This document shows, in pieces, positions 37,875 through 46,981 of a stretch of 54,357 nt of DNA (position 1 is its first letter; each line of letters opens with the position of its first letter). The position numbers and the translations under genes were made by a program. Origin of the DNA: Chthoniobacterales bacterium (GTDB lineage Bacteria > Verrucomicrobiota > Verrucomicrobiia > Chthoniobacterales > UBA6821); the NCBI GenBank assembly GCA_026461395.1, contig JAPJNA010000048.1, forward strand, positions 93,300 to 147,656. The letters run 5' to 3'. The notes under the pieces were generated by a model that searched no databases, was not told the DNA's origin, and was given only the letters and a program-made list of their open reading frames with translations.

Positions 37875-40559
37875 ATGATGAATAGTAAAAGGAAGGAAAG
37901 GGGCTCCGCTCTACTTTGGGTAGTCCTTAGCACCACGATCGCCCTGATCGGACTTCTGGGATTCACGGTAACGCTCTACGGACAGTCGCTCTCACCAGAA
38001 CCAGAAGTGCGCCGCGCCCTTCCTGTGATGTCGACTTCCTTGCCGACTGCGAGTGCGGCTGCGAGTTCGACTGCGACTCCGGTCATGAGGGCCCTGCCAG
38101 CGAATTCGACGACTTTGCCGTCACCCCTCCACTCAGCGTCTGTTGAGACTCAAACGATTCCTTACACTCCTAGCACCGCATCCACGAAATCCACGGCATC
38201 CACGACATCGGCGACCTCCGTTGATGCACCGGGCAGTATCCGCCTCACCCCTAGCGCTGCAACCGATCCCTCGGTGCTGGCGTCATCCCAGCTTGCAATC
38301 GCCGACGGATGCTATTCAAGGAAACAGCCAGAGCTGGCCATCCCCGAATATGAAAAATTCCTGATCATGGCGTCGCGAAACTCAGTGGATCGGGAACGTG
38401 CCCTTTACCGCTTGGGGGAATCACAGCGCCAAATGGGTAGCATGGCCGCTGCGGAGAGCAGCTTCCTGAAGCTGATCGCCGAATACCCCAACGGTCAGTA
38501 CGTCCCCTCCTCCTCGTTCCGCCTTGGTGAGATAAGGGAGTCGCGGGGTCAGCATTCCAACGCGGCGGATAATTTTGCGGTGACTGCCAAGGGTGCCACT
38601 GATCCCTCGATCCGAATTGCCGCTCTCTACCATCAGGCACTCTGTCTGGAAAAGAGCGGTCACCAGCGGGAGGGAGAGATTCTTTTCCGCTCGGTGGCCT
38701 CGGAAAAACAGCTCGGAACGGCACCCAATCCCTACCGTACTCCCACCCTGATGCATCTGGCCTCCTTGGCCACTAACTCGGGTAACAAAGAAGAGGCTCT
38801 GGCCAATTATCGGGAAATCATGGCTGCGGAAACCAAAGGGGAGATTTTTTCCGAAGCAGCCCTCAAAGCGGCTCAGATCGAATTCGAGCGCGGTCATCCA
38901 GAAGAAGCGCGAAAACTGTTTGATCAAGTAGCTTCCTCAAAAGACTCGGGACGCTGGCAAAGCATTGCTGCACTGGGCTCAGTGCGTCTGGCCGCCCAGT
39001 CCGGTGACAACAGTGCGGTTCTGCGGACCTCGGAGAGCACCCTGGCCGTTGATTCCGAAAACAAACCGGAAATCCTGCTCCTCCAGGCGAATGCCCTCAG
39101 AAAAACGGGAAAGAACTCCAAGGCCCTTGAGAACTACGATGCAATCATCAGGGAATATCCTGGGAGCAAGGCCTCCTCCGAGGCTCCGTTTCAACGCCTC
39201 CTGGCGCTCCATGCCATGCGGAACCCGGATCTCGCCGCGGAAATCGATCACTACCTCCTGACAGCAAGAGACGCCTCTGACAGGGCACGCGCCCAGTTAC
39301 TCAAGGCCGAGGCCACCCTCATGGCGTCGAAGTATGTCGAAGCAGCCCTGCTCTATCACGACCTCCCGGTCAAAGACCTGCCGCCGACCGCAAAGCCAGA
39401 CATTCTTTACAAGGAGGCTTGGGCGCTCATTCAAGCGAACACTCAGGCCGCAACAGATCAGTCCAAACCCGTTGACCCAGCCCTGCAGGTAGAGACGATC
39501 GCGGCTCTGACGCGCTTCATTGAGTCCTGTCCTGATGACTCGCGGACTCCGGCCACCCTGGCTCAACGAGGACTCCTGAACCTCAGGCAAAAGAATTTCG
39601 AGATGGCTGCAACTGATTTCACATTGCTTGAGACCCGCTACCCAAAAGCTCCCGAACGAGAACTAGCTCTCCATCAAAAGGCCCTCCTGCTCGGGCAGCT
39701 GCAGAAGAGTGATGAGATGGTCGCCACATTTACCCAACTCATCCGTGACTATCCGAAATGCAGCGCCGCCCCGGAGGCCCATTACTGGATCGGACTGACA
39801 GCCCTAGACCGCAAGGATTATACCACGGCCGTCACAGAGCTTGCCGAAGCCCGCAAGGGAGATCCCAAACAGTTCGGAGAGCGGGCCGGGCTTCGGATCT
39901 TGCTTGCCCGTTATGATCAGAATGACGTGGGAGAAGCCTCGCGCGAGGCCATGGCCTTAAAGCCAGCACTCATTCCTCCCGAGGTCGGACGTTGGCTAGG
40001 TCTTAAAACCATGGAAGCCGGTGATCCCGCGAAGACCGAACACTTTCTAGCCCCTCTTGTGAAAGCAGGCTTACCTGGCAATACGGATTCAGAAATCCAG
40101 GGCACGCTGGCCCAGTCACTCATCCTACAGAATAAACTCAAAGAGGCACAGATACCCGCTGCCGCCTACCTGAAACTAGCCAAGGATCCAGCAGCCAGGG
40201 CCAAGGCCCTACTAATGAGCGCGGCGATCCAATACTCGCTGAAGGATCTAAACTCTGCCTCATCCATGGTGGAGGAGGTGATGCTTCTGCAACCGGAGGG
40301 GCCAATCAACGCGGAGGCCCGGATCCTGAGCGGTGATCTGCTGGTCGCGAAACAGGACTACGCTGGGGCCGCTAAGGCATACATCACGGTTGCCGTGCTT
40401 TACGATGACGCCGCTCTGGCTCCCAAGGCGCTGGCGCGAGCCGCAGATGCCTATCGCCGAGCTGGTAATGAAGCCGAGGCTCAGAAAACACTAGACGAAC
40501 TCCACAAACGTTTCCCAAATTTTTCGAACCATCCCGGTCCGTTAAAATCAAAACCATGA
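37875..40559 (+). CDS. Large TPR-repeat protein (894 aa), YbgF/CpoB-style repeats
   Basis: N-terminal TM, Ser/Thr/Ala-rich spacer, then many TPR units (ERALYRLGESQRQMGSMAAAESSFLKLIAEYPNGQYV...). Confidence 0.88.
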   Translation: MMNSKRKERGSALLWVVLSTTIALIGLLGFTVTLYGQSLSPEPEVRRALPVMSTSLPTASAAASSTATPVMRALPANSTTLPSPLHSASVETQTIPYTPSTASTKSTASTTSATSVDAPGSIRLTPSAATDPSVLASSQLAIADGCYSRKQPELAIPEYEKFLIMASRNSVDRERALYRLGESQRQMGSMAAAESSFLKLIAEYPNGQYVPSSSFRLGEIRESRGQHSNAADNFAVTAKGATDPSIRIAALYHQALCLEKSGHQREGEILFRSVASEKQLGTAPNPYRTPTLMHLASLATNSGNKEEALANYREIMAAETKGEIFSEAALKAAQIEFERGHPEEARKLFDQVASSKDSGRWQSIAALGSVRLAAQSGDNSAVLRTSESTLAVDSENKPEILLLQANALRKTGKNSKALENYDAIIREYPGSKASSEAPFQRLLALHAMRNPDLAAEIDHYLLTARDASDRARAQLLKAEATLMASKYVEAALLYHDLPVKDLPPTAKPDILYKEAWALIQANTQAATDQSKPVDPALQVETIAALTRFIESCPDDSRTPATLAQRGLLNLRQKNFEMAATDFTLLETRYPKAPERELALHQKALLLGQLQKSDEMVATFTQLIRDYPKCSAAPEAHYWIGLTALDRKDYTTAVTELAEARKGDPKQFGERAGLRILLARYDQNDVGEASREAMALKPALIPPEVGRWLGLKTMEAGDPAKTEHFLAPLVKAGLPGNTDSEIQGTLAQSLILQNKLKEAQIPAAAYLKLAKDPAARAKALLMSAAIQYSLKDLNSASSMVEEVMLLQPEGPINAEARILSGDLLVAKQDYAGAAKAYITVAVLYDDAALAPKALARAADAYRRAGNEAEAQKTLDELHKRFPNFSNHPGPLKSKP

Positions 40560-41215
40560 AAAACCAGAAGAGCCTTTTTCTCGTTTCGCTTATTCTTTTT
40601 TTCTTCCTAGACACCTGCCTGATGCCTGCAGTGCTCATGGCCAAGGGGACAAATACCACCTCGCCGACTCCGGTGACTCTCACAGCGACCAATGTGCCCA
40701 CATCTCAAGTAGCTACCAATGCAGCCACGACCCCATCCCTGATCGCGCATGATTTGACAGAGATTCACGGATCCATCTCCTTGCCAAAGGAATGGACCCT
40801 TCTTCCCGGTAAACTGCTGGAGGGAGATGTCCTGCTCGCGACCAAGGAAAAGATTTCCGGAGAGAACGATCCCTACACCACCGGTCTGAGCATGACACTC
40901 GACCGCAACGGGGCCAAGGATTCCGGTCAAAAACCGACGGAATACGCCATGAGTCTGGCGCGTGAGGCCCATGATAAGGCGGGTGACGAGGCCTCTCCAC
41001 TCCGGGAGTCTCAGAACGGCCCCTTCCATGAAATTCGCTTCGACTTCCCGATTGCCGGGGACCTACCCCTGCAGATCACCGAGGTACTGCGTGCCAATGA
41101 AAAGACAGGAACGCTTGCCGTCATTCTCTGGCAATCTCCGAAGGAGGAAGCACTCGCCCTGCAGGGCCTCCGGGATACTGTTCTCGCTGGCCTCACCCTG
41201 GATCCCGAAAAATGA
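40556..41215 (+). CDS. Secreted hypothetical protein (219 aa)
   Basis: Signal peptide; ATGA overlap with the upstream TPR gene. Confidence 0.78.
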   Translation: MKNQKSLFLVSLILFFFLDTCLMPAVLMAKGTNTTSPTPVTLTATNVPTSQVATNAATTPSLIAHDLTEIHGSISLPKEWTLLPGKLLEGDVLLATKEKISGENDPYTTGLSMTLDRNGAKDSGQKPTEYAMSLAREAHDKAGDEASPLRESQNGPFHEIRFDFPIAGDLPLQITEVLRANEKTGTLAVILWQSPKEEALALQGLRDTVLAGLTLDPEK

Positions 41216-42390
41216 GCATACTGCGAGCCTACAAAAAGAGGCGGGGTAATCTTCCTGCGTTCCTGCTGTTTCTCTTCGCCTTGGCGCTTGCTGTTGGCGG
41301 CATCGCCTTCTGGCGAATGATGCAACCCAAGCACCTCTCGCAATCCCCCCAGACACATTCCGGCTGGTCGGCTTTGCAGGAACAGAAAGAGCGTCCTCCT
41401 CTTGCCTTGGCCTCCGATCGTTCGCTTGAGGCAATGGACCGTGAATTCACCGATCTGGTAGAGCATGTGATCCCCTCCGTGGTCAGTATCACCACCACGA
41501 CGGCACCGGACCGCGATGCGTTGATCCGCCAATTCTTCGGCCTTGGTGGCGGCAATGTCAGTCAGAACAACAAGATGGGCTCGGGTATGATTGTCTCTCG
41601 GGAAGGTTACATCGTCACCAACTGGCATGTCGTCAAAGGCGCCTCACAGGTCACCATCCAGTTGAACGACGGCCGTTCTCTTCCCGCATCGTTCGCCGGG
41701 GCCGATCAGCGTTCCGATATCGCCGTCCTGAAGGTCGCCACCGAGGGACTCGAACCGATCGCCTTCGGAGACTCGGAGTTGGTCAAGGTGGGCCAAATGG
41801 TCTTTGCCGTAGGCAATCCCTTCGGACTTCAGGAAACAGTGACCCAGGGGATTATCAGCGCCAAGGGTCGCCGTACCGTCAGCGAGGCTGCCAATGAGTT
41901 TTTCCAGACCAGTACCACCATTAACCCCGGTAACTCGGGCGGTCCCCTTGTTGACATCCACGGGAAGGTCATCGGCATCAATAACTTCATTCTCAGCAGG
42001 AGCGGCGGCTCGGAGGGGATCGGATTTGCAATTCCCTCCAATGTGGCACGGCGTGTCTACGAGGACATCGTTCAGCGTGGACGCGTGATCCATCCCTGGT
42101 TCGGGGTCGTCATGCGCCCCTTGAATGCCAGCCTAGCAAAACAACTAGGACTGCCGGACACAAATGGAGCCTTGGTCGCCGCCACACTGGCTGGATCGCC
42201 TGCAGAACGTAGCGGTCTGGTCGGCGGCGACGTGATTATCTCCTTCAACAATCACCCAATTCGCGATGGGAAAGACCTGCGCAATCGCGTGGCCGAGGCC
42301 GAAGTAGGTCCACCCACAGGCATTGGGATTCTCCGGGCGGGAAAACCACTCCAGCTCAGTGTCTCCATGATCGAGGAGCCATCCAATTAA
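41212..42390 (+). CDS. HtrA/DegP-like serine protease, one PDZ domain
   Basis: Triad: TNWHVVKG, SDIAVLKV, NPGNSGGPLVDIHG; PDZ GSPAERSGLVGGDVIISFN; ATGA overlap with upstream gene. Confidence 0.95.
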   Translation: MSILRAYKKRRGNLPAFLLFLFALALAVGGIAFWRMMQPKHLSQSPQTHSGWSALQEQKERPPLALASDRSLEAMDREFTDLVEHVIPSVVSITTTTAPDRDALIRQFFGLGGGNVSQNNKMGSGMIVSREGYIVTNWHVVKGASQVTIQLNDGRSLPASFAGADQRSDIAVLKVATEGLEPIAFGDSELVKVGQMVFAVGNPFGLQETVTQGIISAKGRRTVSEAANEFFQTSTTINPGNSGGPLVDIHGKVIGINNFILSRSGGSEGIGFAIPSNVARRVYEDIVQRGRVIHPWFGVVMRPLNASLAKQLGLPDTNGALVAATLAGSPAERSGLVGGDVIISFNNHPIRDGKDLRNRVAEAEVGPPTGIGILRAGKPLQLSVSMIEEPSN

Positions 42391-42498
42391 TCCGAAATTC
42401 TTCCCGCTCCCCGTGGCGTCTTCACTCCCATCCTTCAAACATCCGGCTCCCCCACGCTTGCGAAGTCAGAGCCTTCGGAACTAGATTCTTCTTTGGTC

Positions 42499-43272
42499 AT
42501 GTCTTCAGATAACTCCACCGGAACATTGCGTGCACACCGTAGTACTCAGGTCCGCTTGGCACTCTGGGTCCTAGGGGTAATCGCCCTGATCGAGTTAATC
42601 CTGGCAGCGATCGCACTTGCGCCCCGTTTTGTTTCCGGACTGCGGGCTGGCAGCTCTCCCGCTCAGTCGATGGTGGAAGCATCATCGCCTCCCATTTCTC
42701 CCACTCCGAGCCAACCAACTACTCCCCGGTCACCGGTCTCTCTGCCGGCAAACCAGCAGACCGCGGACATCGCTCTAGGGAATTTCCCTGTTAATCCACC
42801 AGTCAATAACTCCACCCTCAAGCAAATCCTGGCCGACCAGAAGGCGGAAACACCTCTCAGGCAGCCACCCGCCGATGCGGCGGTCAACGGGGAAGCCCCC
42901 CTTAAGATCGTTAATGCCCGCCTTTCGAATACAGAGGATGGGTCCAAAAAGCTTCAGGTGGCCATCAAGGCGAACTCTCAAGAGCAGATCGACAGCGCCC
43001 AGGAAAAGGTTCAGGTCTACTTCTACGATCAGGATGGAGATGAGATCGTTCCGAGTAAGGCGCAAGTCACCTCCAAGTGGCTGAACTGGCAAAATGGGGA
43101 ACCGCAGCTTGTGGAGGTGACCTACCTCCCTGAATCCGTGGATCCGGGCGTTAAATTCGCCGGCTATGTCATTGCCGTCTATTACAAGGGGGATCTTCAG
43201 GACTGCCGCGCACAACCCGCACGACTCCAGAAACTTTTCGAGCCCAAGTACTATATCGGCACGGACGAGTGA
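42499..43272 (+). CDS. Membrane-anchored hypothetical protein with Pro/Ser-rich linker
   Basis: TM LALWVLGVIALIELILAAIAL; beta-rich C-terminal domain. ORF opens at 42493 (TTG). Confidence 0.75.
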   Translation: MSSDNSTGTLRAHRSTQVRLALWVLGVIALIELILAAIALAPRFVSGLRAGSSPAQSMVEASSPPISPTPSQPTTPRSPVSLPANQQTADIALGNFPVNPPVNNSTLKQILADQKAETPLRQPPADAAVNGEAPLKIVNARLSNTEDGSKKLQVAIKANSQEQIDSAQEKVQVYFYDQDGDEIVPSKAQVTSKWLNWQNGEPQLVEVTYLPESVDPGVKFAGYVIAVYYKGDLQDCRAQPARLQKLFEPKYYIGTDE

Positions 43273-44282
43273 TGCATCGCATGCCTACCACCGTGCCCCG
43301 GGCGATCTCCTTCGTTTTCGCCTTGTTTCTGGCGCTGATCGTCTTCCTTCCGACGAAGCTCCATGCCCAGATCCTAGTGGATCTCTCCATCAAGCGGTCG
43401 ATGTACATCGCCTATGAACCACTTCTGGCCACCGTGCGGATCAGCAATCTCTCAGGCAACCCCCTGCTGCTGGCAGACGTGGAGGGAAAGAAGTGGTTCG
43501 GATTCCAGGTGGAGACCCTTGACGGTCGTCCCATTCCTCCCTCCAACCCCGACTATGAAATCGATCCGATCAAGGTCGGCCCCGGGGAATCGCTCACCCG
43601 TACCATTAATTTGGTTCAGCTCTACCCGATCACCGACTTCGGCTCCTACCGGATCAGGGCAAGCGTCTACTCCGCCGAGCTCTCGAACTATTTCAGCAGC
43701 CCCCCACTCACCATCGAGATCACCGAAGGACGCCTCCTCTGGCAACAGACTGTGGGAGTGCCTGCAAGGGACGGGATCCGAGGAGGAAGCCGCACCATCA
43801 GCCTCCTGTCCCACCGCCTGACGGAGCGTACAGATCTCTATCTGCGGATTGCGGACAAGGATGCCGGGATTGTCTACTGTACCCACCGACTCGGGGACTA
43901 TATCTCCTACGGAAAGCCCGACATCATGCTCGACGCCTCCAATATTATCCATGTGCTGCAGAACAACATCCCTCACGAATTTATCTACACGAAGGTCGGT
44001 CTGGACGGGAAGATCCTAGCCCAGCTTTCCTACAACGCTCCTAAATCACGTCCTCAGCTCAAGCGCTTCGAGGATGGCACCATATCCGTCGTGGGAGGTT
44101 CTCTGTTCGACCCCAAAGCCACCCCGACACCCGGCATCATTCCCAATCTCTCCGACCGACCCGTACCGCTGCCAACACCGGAACAGCCGAACCCTACGAC
44201 GAAGAAGGGTGATAAAAAACATCCCTCTCCTCTACCCACACCTGCTCACACTCCCGTTCCCGCCTCCATTAAAATCGATTGA
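43272..44282 (+). CDS. Secreted hypothetical protein with Pro-rich C-terminal tail
   Basis: Signal peptide ISFVFALFLALIVFLPTKLHAQ; TGATG overlap with upstream stop; tail PTPEQPNPTTKKGDKKHPSPLPTPAHTPVP. Confidence 0.75.
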   Translation: MHRMPTTVPRAISFVFALFLALIVFLPTKLHAQILVDLSIKRSMYIAYEPLLATVRISNLSGNPLLLADVEGKKWFGFQVETLDGRPIPPSNPDYEIDPIKVGPGESLTRTINLVQLYPITDFGSYRIRASVYSAELSNYFSSPPLTIEITEGRLLWQQTVGVPARDGIRGGSRTISLLSHRLTERTDLYLRIADKDAGIVYCTHRLGDYISYGKPDIMLDASNIIHVLQNNIPHEFIYTKVGLDGKILAQLSYNAPKSRPQLKRFEDGTISVVGGSLFDPKATPTPGIIPNLSDRPVPLPTPEQPNPTTKKGDKKHPSPLPTPAHTPVPASIKID

Positions 44283-44337
44283 GGCATTTCCAAAGCCCCT
44301 CCTCTTGACTAGGAGGAGTTTCCGTCGATAAATACTA

Positions 44338-44979
44338 GTGCTCATGTCACTCCTTTTCATCAAGCGACCACAGCAATTCATCCAGGTTGCCCTTGCCTGC
44401 ATGGCCATGCTGATGCTCGGCGCCTGCGCCTCTTATGATAGCCGTTTGAACTCCTCGGCCACCCAGTACCTCGGCACCGACGGCTCGATCATCACAAGGA
44501 CCTCCACGGCCTCGCTAGCCGACCGGATCTCCTACTGGGCTGATGAATCAGCGAATGGCCCTGGCCATATCGTCATCAACATCAGCCAGCAGAAACTCTT
44601 TTACTACAAGGGAGGGAAACTTGTCGGCATTTCCGCAGTCTCAACCGGCAAGGATGGACACGACTCGCCAGTGGGTAATTTCAAAGTCCAGAAGAAGGAA
44701 AAAGAGCATGCCTCCAATCTCTACGGCGACTTCGTCGACGCCTCTGGCACTGTGGTGGTAAAGAACGTCGATGCTATGAAAGACAAGCCTCCTGAAGGCA
44801 CTCACTTTCAGGGCTCTTCCATGCCGTGGTTCATGCAATTTGCTCCGGGTGTTGGAATGCACACCGGCTTCTTGCCGGGAATCCCAGATTCCCATGGTTG
44901 CATCCGGCTGCCCGACAGAATGGCCAAGATTTTCTATGAGGTGACACCTCTTGGAACGCCAGTCAGCGTCGAGAAGTAG
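44338..44979 (+). CDS. L,D-transpeptidase (YkuD) lipoprotein
   Basis: Lipobox MLGACAS; HIVINISQQKLFYYKGGKL; MHTGFLPGIPDSHGCIRLP catalytic motif. Confidence 0.93.
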   Translation: MLMSLLFIKRPQQFIQVALACMAMLMLGACASYDSRLNSSATQYLGTDGSIITRTSTASLADRISYWADESANGPGHIVINISQQKLFYYKGGKLVGISAVSTGKDGHDSPVGNFKVQKKEKEHASNLYGDFVDASGTVVVKNVDAMKDKPPEGTHFQGSSMPWFMQFAPGVGMHTGFLPGIPDSHGCIRLPDRMAKIFYEVTPLGTPVSVEK

Positions 44980-44988
44980 GGGCGCCGC

Positions 44989-45088
44989 GGGCTTTTAGCC
45001 TGTTGGACTTTTAGACTTTTGGGATCTTGTACCAACTATCCTGTTTGCTGGCACCTAACAGCCTAACAGTCTAATAGTCTATAAGCCC
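44989..45088. repeat. Second inverted pair of CTAACAGC-type octamers, between ldt and aroB
   Basis: Left GGGCTTTTAGCCTGTTGGACTTTTAGACTTTTGGG (44989-45023); right CTAACAGC CTAACAGT CTAATAGT CTATAAGC CC (45055-45088). Confidence 0.85.
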
Positions 45089-45096
45089 CGACTTCT

Positions 45097-46179
45097 ATGC
45101 CTTCCTCAGTGATCACTGTCCCCGTTCCGCTTCAGGACTCACCTTATGAGATCCTGATCGGCTCCGGAATACTTTCCCTAGCTGGAGAACTGGCGGCCAA
45201 GGTCGTGAAGCCATGCCGATGCGTATTGATCTCGGATGAAATCGTCGCCCCTCTCCATGCGCAAGGAATCCTCGAATCTCTCCGGAGTGCCGGCTTTGAA
45301 CCCCATCTGCTAACAATCCCCGCAGGCGAAGCCTCCAAGTCGATGGCGGTTGTGGCTGATCTCTGCGACCAGATGATCCAGCTGGGCTTGGATCGCAAGA
45401 GCGCTCTCTTCGCACTCGGCGGAGGTGTTGTGGGGGATCTGGCCGGATTTGTTGCCTCAATCCACTACCGAGGCATCCCCATTATCCAGCTGCCAACGAC
45501 GGTCGTAGCCCAGGTCGATAGCTCCATCGGAGGAAAGACAGGCGTAAACAGCCCTCTGGGAAAAAACCTGATCGGCACCTTCCATCAGCCCCGACTTGTG
45601 CTCTCCGATACAGCCACTCTCTCCACTCTTCCAGAGCGGATCTTCCAGGAAGGACTTGCCGAAGCGATCAAGCATGCCGTGATCGCCGATGAGCCCATGC
45701 TTGATTTACTCCCTTTTGATCGCTCCGCGGATCTGAGTCCCCTTATCGCACGGAATGCCGCCATCAAGGCCCGCATCGTCAGCGAGGATGAGTTCGAGAC
45801 TAAGGGAACGCGCGCCCTTCTGAACTTCGGTCACACCATCGGTCATGCCATCGAGTCTGTCGCGGGCTATGGGAAACTCTCTCATGGGGAATGCGTCGCG
45901 ATCGGGATGATTGCCGCCCTCGATCTCTCCGTGCGACTGGCAGGACTACCCAGCGATCAGGCCGTCCGCGTAAAGGATGTTATTATTGCCTGCGGCCTTC
46001 CAACCACCATCCCCGCCGATCTTCCGACCGGCGCTATCCTCGCCGCACTAGCCCGAGATAAGAAATTCGATGCGGGCGCCATCCGCTTCGTTCTAACCCC
46101 AAAACTCGGCTCAGCCTTGATCAGCGACAAGGTGACCCTTGGCGATGTGACAGACATCATAGAAAGGCTTCAGTCCTAA
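45097..46179 (+). CDS. aroB: 3-dehydroquinate synthase
   Basis: ALGGGVVGDLAGFVASIHYRGIPIIQLPTTVVAQVDSSIGGKTGVN; LLNFGHTIGHAIE. Confidence 0.97.
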   Translation: MPSSVITVPVPLQDSPYEILIGSGILSLAGELAAKVVKPCRCVLISDEIVAPLHAQGILESLRSAGFEPHLLTIPAGEASKSMAVVADLCDQMIQLGLDRKSALFALGGGVVGDLAGFVASIHYRGIPIIQLPTTVVAQVDSSIGGKTGVNSPLGKNLIGTFHQPRLVLSDTATLSTLPERIFQEGLAEAIKHAVIADEPMLDLLPFDRSADLSPLIARNAAIKARIVSEDEFETKGTRALLNFGHTIGHAIESVAGYGKLSHGECVAIGMIAALDLSVRLAGLPSDQAVRVKDVIIACGLPTTIPADLPTGAILAALARDKKFDAGAIRFVLTPKLGSALISDKVTLGDVTDIIERLQS

Positions 46180-46189
46180 AAAAACCGGG

Positions 46190-46591
46190 TCACACGGAAC
46201 CCAGCAATTTACGCAGCAGAGCCGTAGTTTGATCTCGATCAAACTGACTCGAAGCTACTTGGAGAACAAGGTCCTCCCAAGCATCAGCATCGAGTGTTTC
46301 GTCGGGTAGAAAGTTATTTTCGCTTAAAAAGACAAGACACGTGGCTAGAGCCACCCTTTTATTCCCGTCAATAAAGGGGTGGTTGCGGCACAGATAGAAA
46401 AGATAGGCAGCCGCCAATTCGATGGGATCGGAAAAAAGCGGCTCCCCCATCATGGTCGCCTGGGGAGCGGCGATGGCAGATTCCAGAAGAGCCAGATCCC
46501 GAAGACCAGGTGATCCGCCGTGTGCTTCCAGAACCTCTCGATGGACCGCTTTAACCGCATCCACCGACGGGTGGAAAAACGGTCCCTTCAT
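46190..46591 (-). CDS. Death-on-curing (Doc/Fic-fold) family toxin
   Basis: HPFIDGNKRVALATCLVFLSENNF Fic/Doc motif; VHREVLEAHGGSPGLRDLALLESAIAAPQATM. Confidence 0.93.
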   Translation of the reverse strand: MKGPFFHPSVDAVKAVHREVLEAHGGSPGLRDLALLESAIAAPQATMMGEPLFSDPIELAAAYLFYLCRNHPFIDGNKRVALATCLVFLSENNFLPDETLDADAWEDLVLQVASSQFDRDQTTALLRKLLGSV

Positions 46592-46815
46592 GACAGCCGC
46601 TTGAAGAGATCCGCATTCTTTCCGATCAATCGCTTTGCCGTCGCAGCCGCTTGCTCAGTATTGATCACGGGGCGGATTGGCGTGATGACAAGCGAACCCC
46701 CATCATGGACAGTAACCGAAACCTGATCTCCAACCTTCAGACGCGCCAACTCCATTAGTGCTGTGTCGAAGATCAACCCTTGAGAGTTCCCTATCTTAGA
46801 AATCGTCTTAGTCAT
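46588..46815 (-). CDS. AbrB/MazE/SpoVT-type antitoxin
   Basis: TISKIGNSQGLIFDTALMELARLKVGDQVSVTVHDGGSLVITP; overlaps the toxin start by 4 nt (ATGA). Confidence 0.88.
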   Translation of the reverse strand: MTKTISKIGNSQGLIFDTALMELARLKVGDQVSVTVHDGGSLVITPIRPVINTEQAAATAKRLIGKNADLFKRLS

Positions 46816-46866
46816 GCAGTAAAACTAAGTTTAACTAGGGTGCCAGTCAAGTCCCTACCTGATCCC

Positions 46867-46970
46867 AAGGCTCGCAAGCTTGGATGGATAACAAGGCGTG
46901 AGAGCGAAGCGGTAGTATCCCCTACCGCAAGTGATCAACAACGCAGCTAGCCGCCAAGATCGGGAGCCTT
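46867..46970 (-). repeat. Hairpin element copy 2, 3' of fabH
   Basis: Outer stem AAGGCTC/GAGCCTT, inner stem GCGGTAG-TATCCC-CTACCGC; GCTCTCRCG-type segment shared with copy 1 (minus strand). Confidence 0.7.
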
Positions 46971-46981
46971 AGCCCAAAGGG

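Noticed and set aside
44298-44316. CCTCCT-CTTGACT-AGGAGG hairpin upstream of the L,D-transpeptidase
   Set aside because: Only a 6-bp stem with a short T-run; could be a weak terminator but is too short to call.
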